DNA of 36,236 nt from Thermoplasmata archaeon (lineage in GTDB: Archaea; Thermoplasmatota; Thermoplasmata; Thermoplasmatales; Thermoplasmataceae): the NCBI GenBank assembly GCA_021819605.1, contig JAKAQT010000002.1, positions 1-36,236 on the forward strand, written 5' to 3'. The notes beneath the pieces are model-generated. The model had not been told where the DNA came from. It saw only the letters and a list, made by a program, of their open reading frames with translations, and searched no databases. Each line of letters opens with the position of its first letter. Position 1 is the stretch's first letter. Below, in pieces: positions 8,129 to 15,098 of this stretch. A program made the position numbers and the translations under genes.

Positions 8129-8917
8129 ATGAAGATACTTGTTACAGGCCACAGGGGATTCATTGGAAGCCAGGTATTCAGTACATTGCAGGCTCAGGGA
8201 TATGATGTCACCGGTATTGATATCGGCGACCAGTTTGTTGACAGGAAATTTGATTATATAGTGCACATGGGGGCCAGGACCCTCATCAGGATGTCCAAGG
8301 AGAAACCATTTGAGTATTTTGACGATAACATGGTGTTCTCCCTCAGGATGCTTGAATACTGCAGGAAAAATGAGGCAACATTCATATTCCCCACATCAGG
8401 ATCGGTCATGGAGGCCACCAACCCATATTCTCTTTCAAAGAAGCAGACAGTTGAGTGGATAGAGCTTTACCACACCATGTACGGAACAAAAAGGCATGTT
8501 ATGAAATTTTTTAACATCTATGGCCCCACAAGCAGGAAAGGTGCCGTATTCCTCTTCTCAAGGGCTGCACTGAAGAACGAAGAGGCGGTCGTATACGGTG
8601 ATGGCAACAATGTCAGGGATTTCATCCATGTCAGGGATGTTGTCAGGGCCATCAGGATGATAATAGATGGTAAAGTGCAGGAGGGATATCATGAGATTGG
8701 AAGTGGTGTTGGAACATCTGTGAACAATCTCCTGAAGCTTGTGGAGGATGTGACCGGAAGAAAAATAAAGACCCACCATGAAGACTATGTGCTTCCGGAG
8801 GCATCGGAGCTGGTTGCAGCAAATCCCCTGATAAAGGACCCAACGCCTCTCAGGAAGGGCGTAGAGGAGGTTGTTCAGGCCCTCCGGACGGAGTTTACTG
8901 CGAATAACGCTCCCTGA
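8129..8917 (+). CDS. NAD-dependent sugar epimerase/dehydratase (extended SDR)
   Basis: This 262-residue enzyme belongs to the extended short-chain dehydrogenase family that epimerises or dehydrates nucleotide sugars, as UDP-glucose 4-epimerase does. The dinucleotide motif TGHRGFIG (residues 6-13, GxxGxxG) opens the protein, Ser90 lies in the FPTSG segment, and the catalytic pair is Tyr100 and Lys104 in YSLSK. NIYGP and DFIHVRDVVRA are standard substrate-domain motifs. The chain is shorter than usual (about 310-330), with a compressed stretch between the nucleotide motif and the catalytic serine. An ATG two codons earlier (8123) is equally possible. Its 3' end overlaps the convergent acyl-CoA synthetase gene by 23 bases. 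It probably supplies an activated sugar for the divergent glycosyltransferase or for AglB-dependent glycosylation. Confidence 0.88.
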   Translation: MKILVTGHRGFIGSQVFSTLQAQGYDVTGIDIGDQFVDRKFDYIVHMGARTLIRMSKEKPFEYFDDNMVFSLRMLEYCRKNEATFIFPTSGSVMEATNPYSLSKKQTVEWIELYHTMYGTKRHVMKFFNIYGPTSRKGAVFLFSRAALKNEEAVVYGDGNNVRDFIHVRDVVRAIRMIIDGKVQEGYHEIGSGVGTSVNNLLKLVEDVTGRKIKTHHEDYVLPEASELVAANPLIKDPTPLRKGVEEVVQALRTEFTANNAP

Positions 8918-10493
8918 GGGGTTTTTTATCAATTTTGCCGGTGCTGGTTTTCTGGAACGAATCAACTGGAATGAACTCATCTGGAATCCAGAACTTTGCT
9001 ATCCTCCCTGATTCCACATACTTCATCATGTGGTCTACAATTTTCTTTGGTTCCACTGTTTTCAGCCCCGATATGAATGCCACCGGCCTTTCACCCCATT
9101 TCTTGTCTGGCTTGGCCACAACTGCAGCCTCAGCTATGCCGGGATATGTGCTGATTACATCCTCGAGTATGATTGTGGGAATGAATTCGCCTCCTGACTT
9201 GACCGCATCCTTTTCCCTGTCAACTATGGATAGGTATCCAAGATCGTCCACAACTGCCAGATCACCTGTATGCATCCAGTCGTCCTTCCATAATTTCCTG
9301 GTGTTATCCTCGTCCTTAACATACTCCCTTGTGAGCCATGGGGATCGGACTATTATCTCGCCTATGGACTTCGAATCATGCTTCACTTCTTTCCCATCGG
9401 AATCCACAACCCTGATTTCCACAAGCGGTATGGGAATGCCCGTCTTGGTGCGGTATTCTATCTTCTTCCTTTCGTCCATGGAATCGAGTTTCTGGTTGTA
9501 GGTTGCAAGCGTGAGCACGGGCGCTGTTTCAGACATGCCATAGCCCGAAATCACCTTGATCCCGAAAGAATCTGCCATCTGTGCAAGGCCGGATGAGAGG
9601 GCCCCTCCACCGACAACCACCCTCAGATCAAGATTCTTCAGTTTCTGGCTGTTCTTGCTGGACATCAGCATGTAGAGGATGGATGGCACCATTAGGCTTA
9701 CCTTGACACCTTCCTTCTCCATTATCTCCGGCATCCTGTCAAAGTCGTACCTGCCTGCAAGCACATACTTCTGTCCCTTCATTATTGCCATGTATGGGAC
9801 GCCCCATGAGTGAACGTGAAACATGGGGACAATGGGCATTATCGGGCTTGTACTCTTGAGGTTTATGGGTTCGTCAGAGAGCCCGGAAATCATTGCCATG
9901 GTGTGAAGAACTATCTGCCTGTGTGTGAACCGAACACCCTTTGGCAGACCGGTTGTGCCCGATGTGTAGAATGTGGTGGCCACATCGTCCTCGTTGACCT
10001 CGGGCAATGAAACCCCCTCAACTCCACTGAGAAGGTCCTGGTATACAAGTGCGTCAGGAAGCATCATGGCAGGCTTTGGGCCGTCCGATGAGACTATCCA
10101 CTTATTTACAAAGTCAAAGAGCTGAACGCTTTTTTCTATGAGCGGTATGAATTCATCCCTTATTATGACAAACCGGTCCTCGGCATGCTGCATGGTGTAG
10201 AAAATCAGCTCCGGAGGATATCTTATATTGACCGTGTGAAGGACGCCACCTGCCATTGGAACTGCATAATAGGCTTCCAGGTACCTGATTGTGTCCCAGT
10301 CAAGCACTGCAACCCTGTCGCCCTTCTTCAGGCCAAGCTTTACAAGGCCGCGGGCAATCTTTTCAACCCGTTCCATGAATTCTCTGTAGGTAACCCTCTC
10401 CTCTCCCTTGTAGGAAATTATCTGTTCAGGGTTGTTCCTGACTGCGGCCGCAAATATCTTTCCTATTGTGAGTTCATATTTTTCCTGATACAT
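8895..10493 (-). CDS. AMP-forming acyl-CoA synthetase
   Basis: This 532-residue enzyme activates a carboxylic acid through an acyl-adenylate and transfers it to coenzyme A. It has the full set of adenylate-forming motifs: phosphate loop YTSGTTGLPKG (176-186), the central SGYGMSETAPV segment, the hinge aspartate region MHTGDLAVVDDLGYLSIVDREKD, and the catalytic lysine Lys520 in STGKIDKKPLR. Length and motif wording are closest to medium- or long-chain fatty-acyl CoA ligases rather than acetyl-CoA synthetase. Archaea lack fatty-acid membranes, so a likely use is growth on scavenged short- or medium-chain acids from decaying biomass; that is inference. The start ATG lies about 31 bases after a TATA-like box, with a TTATC-A-GATAA palindrome just upstream of the box. 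Confidence 0.92.
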   Translation of the reverse strand: MYQEKYELTIGKIFAAAVRNNPEQIISYKGEERVTYREFMERVEKIARGLVKLGLKKGDRVAVLDWDTIRYLEAYYAVPMAGGVLHTVNIRYPPELIFYTMQHAEDRFVIIRDEFIPLIEKSVQLFDFVNKWIVSSDGPKPAMMLPDALVYQDLLSGVEGVSLPEVNEDDVATTFYTSGTTGLPKGVRFTHRQIVLHTMAMISGLSDEPINLKSTSPIMPIVPMFHVHSWGVPYMAIMKGQKYVLAGRYDFDRMPEIMEKEGVKVSLMVPSILYMLMSSKNSQKLKNLDLRVVVGGGALSSGLAQMADSFGIKVISGYGMSETAPVLTLATYNQKLDSMDERKKIEYRTKTGIPIPLVEIRVVDSDGKEVKHDSKSIGEIIVRSPWLTREYVKDEDNTRKLWKDDWMHTGDLAVVDDLGYLSIVDREKDAVKSGGEFIPTIILEDVISTYPGIAEAAVVAKPDKKWGERPVAFISGLKTVEPKKIVDHMMKYVESGRIAKFWIPDEFIPVDSFQKTSTGKIDKKPLRERYSQ

Positions 10494-10519
10494 TCAATCC
10501 AGTTGATAGCTTTCTTCTG

Positions 10520-10528
10520 TTTTTAAGC
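10520..10528 (-). promoter_or_regulatory. TATA-like box for the acyl-CoA synthetase gene
   Basis: Minus-strand GCTTAAAAA is centred about 31 bases before the start codon at 10493 and predicts a leader of only a few bases. Confidence 0.5.
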
Positions 10529-10532
10529 TTTC

Positions 10533-10543
10533 TTATCAGATAA
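10533..10543. promoter_or_regulatory. Palindrome TTATC-A-GATAA, possible operator
   Basis: Perfect 5-base arms around one base lie immediately upstream of the TATA-like box of the acyl-CoA synthetase gene. A second TTATCT arm at 10564-10569 can pair with AGATAA at 10538-10543. The position would suit a regulator controlling access of transcription factor B, but no cognate protein is evident. Confidence 0.35.
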
Positions 10544-10579
10544 TATTTTAGACAGATGATAGTTTATCTACAGCAACAA

Positions 10580-11557
10580 TCACATTGTCTGGATAAGCCC
10601 CACTTCCCTGATATTCAATGCCTGAAGATGCACAGGTTTGACCAGATAAATATGGACAGTACCGCTGGCAACATTCACAGCCACGTTTACTCCCGTAAAA
10701 TTCCATGAAGAGAGGCTGCTTGTGAAGGCATAACTGGCAAGTGAATTGTTGAATTGCGTGTAAAGGGCATGGTTCCACGCTTCATAGAAAGTGCTGTTTA
10801 TGCTGTACGACATGGAATGCAGGGTTATGTTTGATACTGCAACAATCTGCCCGGAATAAGCCGACAGGCTGTTGTTGGAAAGTGAAATCTGAGTCCCATC
10901 GGAGATCATGAATGAGAGAGTTGCCGGGCTGGTGCCGGAAAATGTTTCGTTTTGCCCGGATATTCCGAAAATATCTACTCCAAAGGCAGATGGTGTCACG
11001 GTAATTGGCAGCGGCCCGAGGAACGAGGCAGGCTGCGATGACCCGTAGGATTCCAGGAGTGCCCCATCCTCTATTATGTAATTTATTGCAGTAATGTACT
11101 GCATCTGGCTTCCGGATTGAATCTCCCCTGTTGCGGTGATATTATGCTGCACGTATACAGTCCTGGAAGCCGATGAATTTGTGACTGTGTATGATAAATT
11201 GACTGAAAGCTGAGAATGGTATGATGCTCCGGAGGAGTAAATGGACACGGATGTGTCTGTTGCAGGTTCAAATGGCGGAGCACCGCCTATTCCCAGTGGA
11301 ATGGTTTGCGTTATGGTGGATCCGTTTCCTGACCGTGAAGAGTGCATCTGGGAATCCATGTCAGAAAATGCGGTTCTTTCACTGATCTGAAAACTGCTTT
11401 CATTTGATGCTGTTGTGGTTGGTATATACCATGCAAGAAATCCCGTAAAAGCAACTATAACAACTGCTATGAGAAGGATTGTCCCTATAATCTCAGCAAC
11501 TGCGTCATCCTGACCATCAGGCTTTATTCTGGCAAATCTGGGAACTTTCAACACCAT
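10580..11557 (-). CDS. Archaeal type IV pilin-like surface protein
   Basis: This 325-residue protein has the layout of archaeal type IV pilins. A short charged leader (residues 1-16, ending in KPDGQ) is followed by DDAVAEIIG and a hydrophobic helix (about 21-44, IIGTILLIAVVIVAFTGF). This resembles the N-terminal pilin domain cut by a prepilin peptidase of the PibD/FlaK type. The rest is a Ser/Thr/Asn-rich outer domain with many N-x-S/T sequons, so it is likely N-glycosylated. No assembly ATPase or platform gene is nearby, so it could be an orphan pilin or a pilin-like anchor of a cell-surface protein. The ATG start lies about 23 bases after a TATA-like box, suggesting a leaderless mRNA. The pilin-domain call is good; the function is open. 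Confidence 0.75.
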   Translation of the reverse strand: MVLKVPRFARIKPDGQDDAVAEIIGTILLIAVVIVAFTGFLAWYIPTTTASNESSFQISERTAFSDMDSQMHSSRSGNGSTITQTIPLGIGGAPPFEPATDTSVSIYSSGASYHSQLSVNLSYTVTNSSASRTVYVQHNITATGEIQSGSQMQYITAINYIIEDGALLESYGSSQPASFLGPLPITVTPSAFGVDIFGISGQNETFSGTSPATLSFMISDGTQISLSNNSLSAYSGQIVAVSNITLHSMSYSINSTFYEAWNHALYTQFNNSLASYAFTSSLSSWNFTGVNVAVNVASGTVHIYLVKPVHLQALNIREVGLIQTM

Positions 11558-11572
11558 GTGATTGTACTTGTG

Positions 11573-11587
11573 CCTTAATTAATTATC
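11573..11587 (-). promoter_or_regulatory. TATA-like box for the pilin-like gene
   Basis: Minus-strand GATAATTAATTAAGG is centred about 23 bases from the start codon; the core TTAATTAA is palindromic. Confidence 0.5.
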
Positions 11588-11689
11588 TGCAGGGTTCGTC
11601 CGTACAGAAAAGTTTCATGCGAAAACATTTGGATTTTTGTACCGCATCTGTATGGACCCATCAGCCACCAGAGTATCACCCCTCTGGAA

Positions 11690-11700
11690 AGTTTTTAGGA
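11690..11700 (+). promoter_or_regulatory. TATA-like box for purB
   Basis: AGTTTTTAGGA is centred 25 bases before the GTG at 11721, the spacing expected for a leaderless transcript, and so supports that GTG as the start codon. Confidence 0.5.
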
Positions 11701-11720
11701 CATCATGCCAATAAACCCAT

Positions 11721-13085
11721 GTGTCGATATCACCCATAGAATACAGATATGGCAGAGATGCCGTGAAATCCATATTCTCCGAGGAGTCTAAGCTTCGCCA
11801 TATGCTAAGAGTCGAAAAATTCCTGGCCCAGGCGGAAGCAGAGCATAACCTGATTCCCAGAGAAGCCTACCTGGACATAGAGAATGTTGTGGATTCCAAC
11901 GCTGTTAAAGTGCAGAGAGTCAGCGAAATAGAGGCTGAAATAAAGCATGACATAATGGCAATGGTGCGGGCACTGACCGAGAAATGCCATGAAGGGGCAA
12001 GCTATGTCCATTTTGGAGTTACTTCCAATGATATAATAGATACAGCAACAGCCCTGCAGATACAGGAGTTCTATACTTACCTTCAGGAGGATCTTTCAAG
12101 GATTCAGGAGGCCATGTCCTCACTTGTCAGGAAGCACCGGGATTCTGTAATGCTTGGAAGAACCCATGGGCAACACGCCAGTCCAATCACATTCGGGCTG
12201 AAGATGGCTGTGTACCTCTCAGAGATGAACCGGCATGTTATAAGAGTAAAGGAAACCCGAAAGAGAATACTTGCCGGAAAGATAATGGGGCCCGTTGGAA
12301 CAGGCGCCGCCCTTGGAGACGCAGCCCTTGAAATACAGGACCGGGTTATGGAATTGCTTGGGCTTGTTCCTGAAAGCGCATCATCGCAGGTAGTCAACAG
12401 GGACAGGTACATCGAGTTCCTGTCGGTCATCAACGGCATAGTAACCTCACTTGAGAAGGTGGCCACGGAGATAAGGAACCTGCAAAGGCCCGAGATTGGT
12501 GAGGTTTCTGAATTTTTTGATATGGAAAAGCAGGTTGGGTCAAGCTCAATGCCCAGCAAGGTCAACCCGATCAATTCCGAGAACGTATGCAGTATATCGC
12601 GCCTTGTGAGGAGCTTCATAATACCTGAATACGAGGGAGCTGTCACCTGGCATGAGCGTGACCTTACAAACAGTGCTGCTGAAAGGTTCATAATCCCATA
12701 CGTCTGCATCCTTTCGGACCATGCAATGGTCAAGATGGCTGAGATTCTTGAGACCCTGCTTGTTTTTCCTGAGAGGATGCTGCAGAATCTCATGGACGAT
12801 GATTTTGTCCTTTCCGAAAGACTGGTTTCGGAACTGACAAGAGCAGGACTTCCGCGCCAGGAGGCACATGAACTGGTGAGGGAGGCCGCCATGAAGGCCC
12901 ATGCAACGCATTCAACACTCCTGGAGACGCTTAAGGGTGAAGGATACCTGGCAAGGCTTCCACCCGGTGTCCAAATTGGGCTTGCCGATCCCAGAACATT
13001 CACCGGAAGTGCATCCAGGATATGCGAAAGAGTACTTGAGGAAACTTTGAACATCAATGCAGGAAAGGATGGTGGAAACACATGA
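11721..13085 (+). CDS. purB: Adenylosuccinate lyase
   Basis: PurB removes fumarate from SAICAR and from adenylosuccinate in purine synthesis. The 454-residue protein opens with SPIEYRYG and carries the catalytic-histidine segment GRTHGQHASP and the fumarase/aspartase-superfamily signature GSSSMPSKVNP starting at residue 273, whose flexible serine loop closes on the substrate. The WHERDLTNSAAER segment and C-terminal helical domain are typical of PurB rather than of argininosuccinate lyase or fumarase. The start is GTG at 11721; an overlapping ATG two bases earlier is in another frame and stops at once. The gene ends in an ATGA overlap with the next gene, so the downstream winged-helix protein is probably made by translational coupling. 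Confidence 0.96.
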   Translation: MSISPIEYRYGRDAVKSIFSEESKLRHMLRVEKFLAQAEAEHNLIPREAYLDIENVVDSNAVKVQRVSEIEAEIKHDIMAMVRALTEKCHEGASYVHFGVTSNDIIDTATALQIQEFYTYLQEDLSRIQEAMSSLVRKHRDSVMLGRTHGQHASPITFGLKMAVYLSEMNRHVIRVKETRKRILAGKIMGPVGTGAALGDAALEIQDRVMELLGLVPESASSQVVNRDRYIEFLSVINGIVTSLEKVATEIRNLQRPEIGEVSEFFDMEKQVGSSSMPSKVNPINSENVCSISRLVRSFIIPEYEGAVTWHERDLTNSAAERFIIPYVCILSDHAMVKMAEILETLLVFPERMLQNLMDDDFVLSERLVSELTRAGLPRQEAHELVREAAMKAHATHSTLLETLKGEGYLARLPPGVQIGLADPRTFTGSASRICERVLEETLNINAGKDGGNT

Positions 13086-13669
13086 ACTCTCTTCACACTG
13101 AAAGGCCGCTGAAGGATGACATTATCTCAGACCTCACCACGGAGGAAAAATCAATATCTGGGCTCCAGAAATCCCTTGAAGAGAAGGGCAGATCTCTCCA
13201 TCGCCTGGTTCTTACGGGATATCTCAAGGCAATGGTGGATTCCGGTTTCCTGCGCGAAAAAGAGATAAAACCTTCAAGGATTTATTCCATCAACCAGAGC
13301 GGAAGCCGCGATATCTATGATCTTGTGGGCCTGGCAGTAACAAGGCTAGGAAGCGAGAATTCCGGGGATGATGCACTCCTTGTGCTGAACTACCTTTTCA
13401 ACAGGCCCATATTTGCCAGGGAACTGGAGCGCTGCAACGTGGACCCGGCAAGGGATTACAGGAAGGTAATGCCTCCAAAGAAAATGGAAATAATCGAGAA
13501 ACTGGGCGATCAGGGAATAAAGATACCGCAATCCAACACAATGATGGAGCCGGAGACCAGGGATCTGTCCAGATTAATGAGAATACTCAGGGAAATTATC
13601 TACATCTCAATGGATCTGAAGCGTTTCTCTCCAGCTGATCAGGACAATGTTCAGACCACTCTTGACTGA
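13082..13669 (+). CDS. Winged-helix-like protein coupled to purB, function unknown
   Basis: I do not recognise a named family for this 195-residue protein. Residues 5-72 look like a winged helix: LKDDIISDLT, a helix pair through SISGLQKSLEEKG and SLHRLVLTGYLKAMVDSGFL, then a short strand pair ending RIYSIN. Residues 90-195 are mostly helical, charged and without membrane segments, and contain DALLVLNYLFNRPIFARELERCN, which may be a second helix-turn-helix. It starts inside the last codons of purB (ATGA overlap), so it is made with PurB. Its 3' end overlaps the convergent dph6 by 19 bases. A DNA-binding regulator of purine metabolism would fit, but neither the target nor DNA binding is shown by the sequence. 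Confidence 0.7.
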   Translation: MNSLHTERPLKDDIISDLTTEEKSISGLQKSLEEKGRSLHRLVLTGYLKAMVDSGFLREKEIKPSRIYSINQSGSRDIYDLVGLAVTRLGSENSGDDALLVLNYLFNRPIFARELERCNVDPARDYRKVMPPKKMEIIEKLGDQGIKIPQSNTMMEPETRDLSRLMRILREIIYISMDLKRFSPADQDNVQTTLD

Positions 13670-14307
13670 GCAAGCTCAGCATCGTCTATGATCATGTATC
13701 CATGGGAACCTTCCCAGATCATGTGGGACCGGTTGATTCTTATTCTGCATCCATATGCAGACTGCACAAAGCTTTCGTATTCACCGCCTTCCCCGGCAAT
13801 GTTAATCCCGTAACGCCTGTTCCGGCTTTCCAGATCACTGAGGAATACCTCGTCTATAGACCTTCCGAGATCTTTTTCTGTAAAACCTTCCGCTGACACG
13901 GAGACAATAATTGAGCCTATTCCCCTCAGTATAAGCTCCCTGATAATGTCTGACTGATCCTTATGCCAGAGGGGCGTGAATGATTCCATTCCTATTTCAG
14001 TGCATATCTGTTCAAGGCGCGTCTTCTGGTACTCTGAGGCAATGGCCCCAGAGATCAGTTCATCATAACCTAGCTTCCTGAGGCCGGTGAGAGTTGAAAC
14101 CAGCCGGTCTTCTGAGACACTCATCCACGGAGTTCCACGCATGGCAGCCACAAGCTCGGCCTTTGACGCATTCGGGTAATGATACATCAATGAGAATTCT
14201 TCCGGGATTACGGTCAGGGCTATGCCTATCTCATGCCCCTGATCCCGTGCTGTCTCAGCAGCAAGAAAAGAGTCCTTGCCTCCAGAAAGAAGCCATACGG
14301 ATTTCAA
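13651..14307 (-). CDS. dph6: Diphthine-ammonia ligase (Dph6 family, PP-loop ATPase)
   Basis: Dph6 carries out the last, ATP-dependent amidation in making diphthamide on elongation factor 2. The 218-residue protein starts with the PP-loop SGGKDS (residues 8-13), which binds ATP pyrophosphate. It ends its core with NIAGEGGEYESFV, the GEGGEYE motif typical of the Dph6 group, and has the YQKTRLEQIC segment shared by archaeal members. Length fits the single-domain archaeal form. The start is a TTG at 14307, the only fit before the PP-loop strand, and a TATA-like box lies 26 bases upstream, so the mRNA is probably leaderless. No other diphthamide gene is nearby. Similar PP-loop proteins act on other substrates, so the family call is stronger than the exact reaction. 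Confidence 0.87.
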   Translation of the reverse strand: MKSVWLLSGGKDSFLAAETARDQGHEIGIALTVIPEEFSLMYHYPNASKAELVAAMRGTPWMSVSEDRLVSTLTGLRKLGYDELISGAIASEYQKTRLEQICTEIGMESFTPLWHKDQSDIIRELILRGIGSIIVSVSAEGFTEKDLGRSIDEVFLSDLESRNRRYGINIAGEGGEYESFVQSAYGCRIRINRSHMIWEGSHGYMIIDDAELAQSRVV

Positions 14308-14328
14308 CCCGGGTGAATCGGAAAATGG

Positions 14329-14337
14329 TATTTATGC
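14329..14337 (-). promoter_or_regulatory. TATA-like box for dph6
   Basis: Minus-strand GCATAAATA is centred 26 bases before the TTG start codon at 14307 and supports that start. Confidence 0.5.
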
Positions 14338-14448
14338 TATTGCGACACGCCCTGTATCATGAATCAGCAAATGATAGGAAATGGCCTTTCTTAACGCACA
14401 TAATCAGGGCTTGCACACAGTCCTTTGTCCTGCACAAAATTTAGAAGT

Positions 14449-14457
14449 CTTTATATG
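14449..14457 (+). promoter_or_regulatory. TATA-like box ahead of the mini-ORF and peroxiredoxin
   Basis: CTTTATATG is centred near 14453. The usual 26-28 base spacing puts transcription start at about 14480-14482, exactly on the ATG of a 24-codon ORF and about 82 bases before the peroxiredoxin start. Confidence 0.5.
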
Positions 14458-14481
14458 TCTTGGTGCAATGATTTGAACACC

Positions 14482-14556
14482 ATGTGTGCCCTGAAAGGGC
14501 GTATGAATTGCATTATCCAAAGTGATGCAATGTGCATGGTATGTATTGAGAGGTAG
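14482..14556 (+). CDS. Putative leaderless cysteine-rich 24-residue ORF
   Basis: An ATG at 14482 opens 24 codons and stops with TAG at 14554-14556. The predicted peptide has cysteines at positions 2, 10, 18 and 21, the last two as CMVC, and three internal methionines. The ATG coincides with the transcription start predicted from the TATA-like box, so it would be read as a leaderless ORF. Its stop overlaps the GAGGT Shine-Dalgarno site (14550-14554) of the peroxiredoxin gene, whose ATG is 7 bases further on. It could be a leader peptide that couples peroxiredoxin translation to cysteine or metal supply, a small metal-binding protein, or chance. Nothing but position and composition supports it. 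Confidence 0.35.
   Translation: MCALKGRMNCIIQSDAMCMVCIER
14488..14531 (+). promoter_or_regulatory. Two inverted repeats in the peroxiredoxin leader
   Basis: GCCCT-GAA-AGGGC (14488-14500) can form a 5-bp hairpin, and ATTGCAT (14507-14513) pairs with ATGCAAT (14525-14531) across 11 bases. Both lie between the predicted transcription start and the GAGGT ribosome-binding site at 14550-14554. They could be RNA hairpins, or the second could be a DNA operator. Confidence 0.4.
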
Positions 14557-14563
14557 AAGTTAT

Positions 14564-15037
14564 ATGTCAGTAAATGTCGGAGAAAAGGCACCGGAATTCA
14601 AACTGCTTGATGCGTCGCTGAAGGAAAAGAAGCTGTCAGATTACAAAGGCCAGAACGTGGTGCTTGCGTTCTTCCCTGGGGCATTCACTTCTGTCTGCAC
14701 CCAGGAAATGTGCACCTTCCGTGATTCCATGGCAAGCTTCAACAACCTCAAGGCAAAGGTCATAGGAGTCAGCACAGACACTCCATTTGCCCAATCTGAA
14801 TTTGCAAAGGCCAACAAACTGAACTTTGAGCTTCTCAGCGACATCACCACGGATGTTAGCAAGCAGTATGGGGTCCTTTACGACAGTTTCCTTAACATAA
14901 AGGGATTTCACGCATCGAAGAGGGCAGTGTTTGTGATAGGCAAGGACGGTACCGTGAAATACAAGTGGGTAACTGAAAATGCCGGCAACCTTCCGGACTT
15001 CGAAGCAATCAAGAAGGAAGTTGAAAAGCTGAACTGA
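14564..15037 (+). CDS. Peroxiredoxin (BCP/PrxQ-like)
   Basis: This 157-residue thiol peroxidase reduces hydrogen peroxide and organic peroxides. It is a complete AhpC/TSA thioredoxin-fold protein: FFPGAFTSVCTQEMC holds the active-site Thr42 and peroxidatic Cys45, and Cys50 five residues later is placed as the resolving cysteine in BCP/PrxQ enzymes. The later GVSTDTPFAQSEFA and KRAVFVIGKDG segments are family hallmarks. The ATG at 14564 is fixed by the GAGGT site 9 bases upstream and by alignment to the family start VNVGEKAPEF. Unlike most first genes here it has a long leader, with hairpins and a cysteine-rich mini-ORF. It is convergent with a cysteine-containing, SufR-like regulator gene. 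The electron donor is not evident. Confidence 0.95.
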   Translation: MSVNVGEKAPEFKLLDASLKEKKLSDYKGQNVVLAFFPGAFTSVCTQEMCTFRDSMASFNNLKAKVIGVSTDTPFAQSEFAKANKLNFELLSDITTDVSKQYGVLYDSFLNIKGFHASKRAVFVIGKDGTVKYKWVTENAGNLPDFEAIKKEVEKLN

Positions 15038-15098
15038 TTACTGAAAGTTCATTATATTTTTTGCTATTTTCAGCTTCTGGTTTATCACAATATTTGCA

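Noticed and set aside
11585..11600. GGGTTCGTCC as a possible tRNA T-loop
   Set aside because: No acceptor stem, D arm or anticodon arm can be built around it; it is probably chance between two promoters.
12104..13096. Long open frame of about 330 codons on the minus strand
   Set aside because: It lies entirely antisense to purB, whose full-length family match is clear; the translation has no recognisable domain and is a codon-bias shadow.
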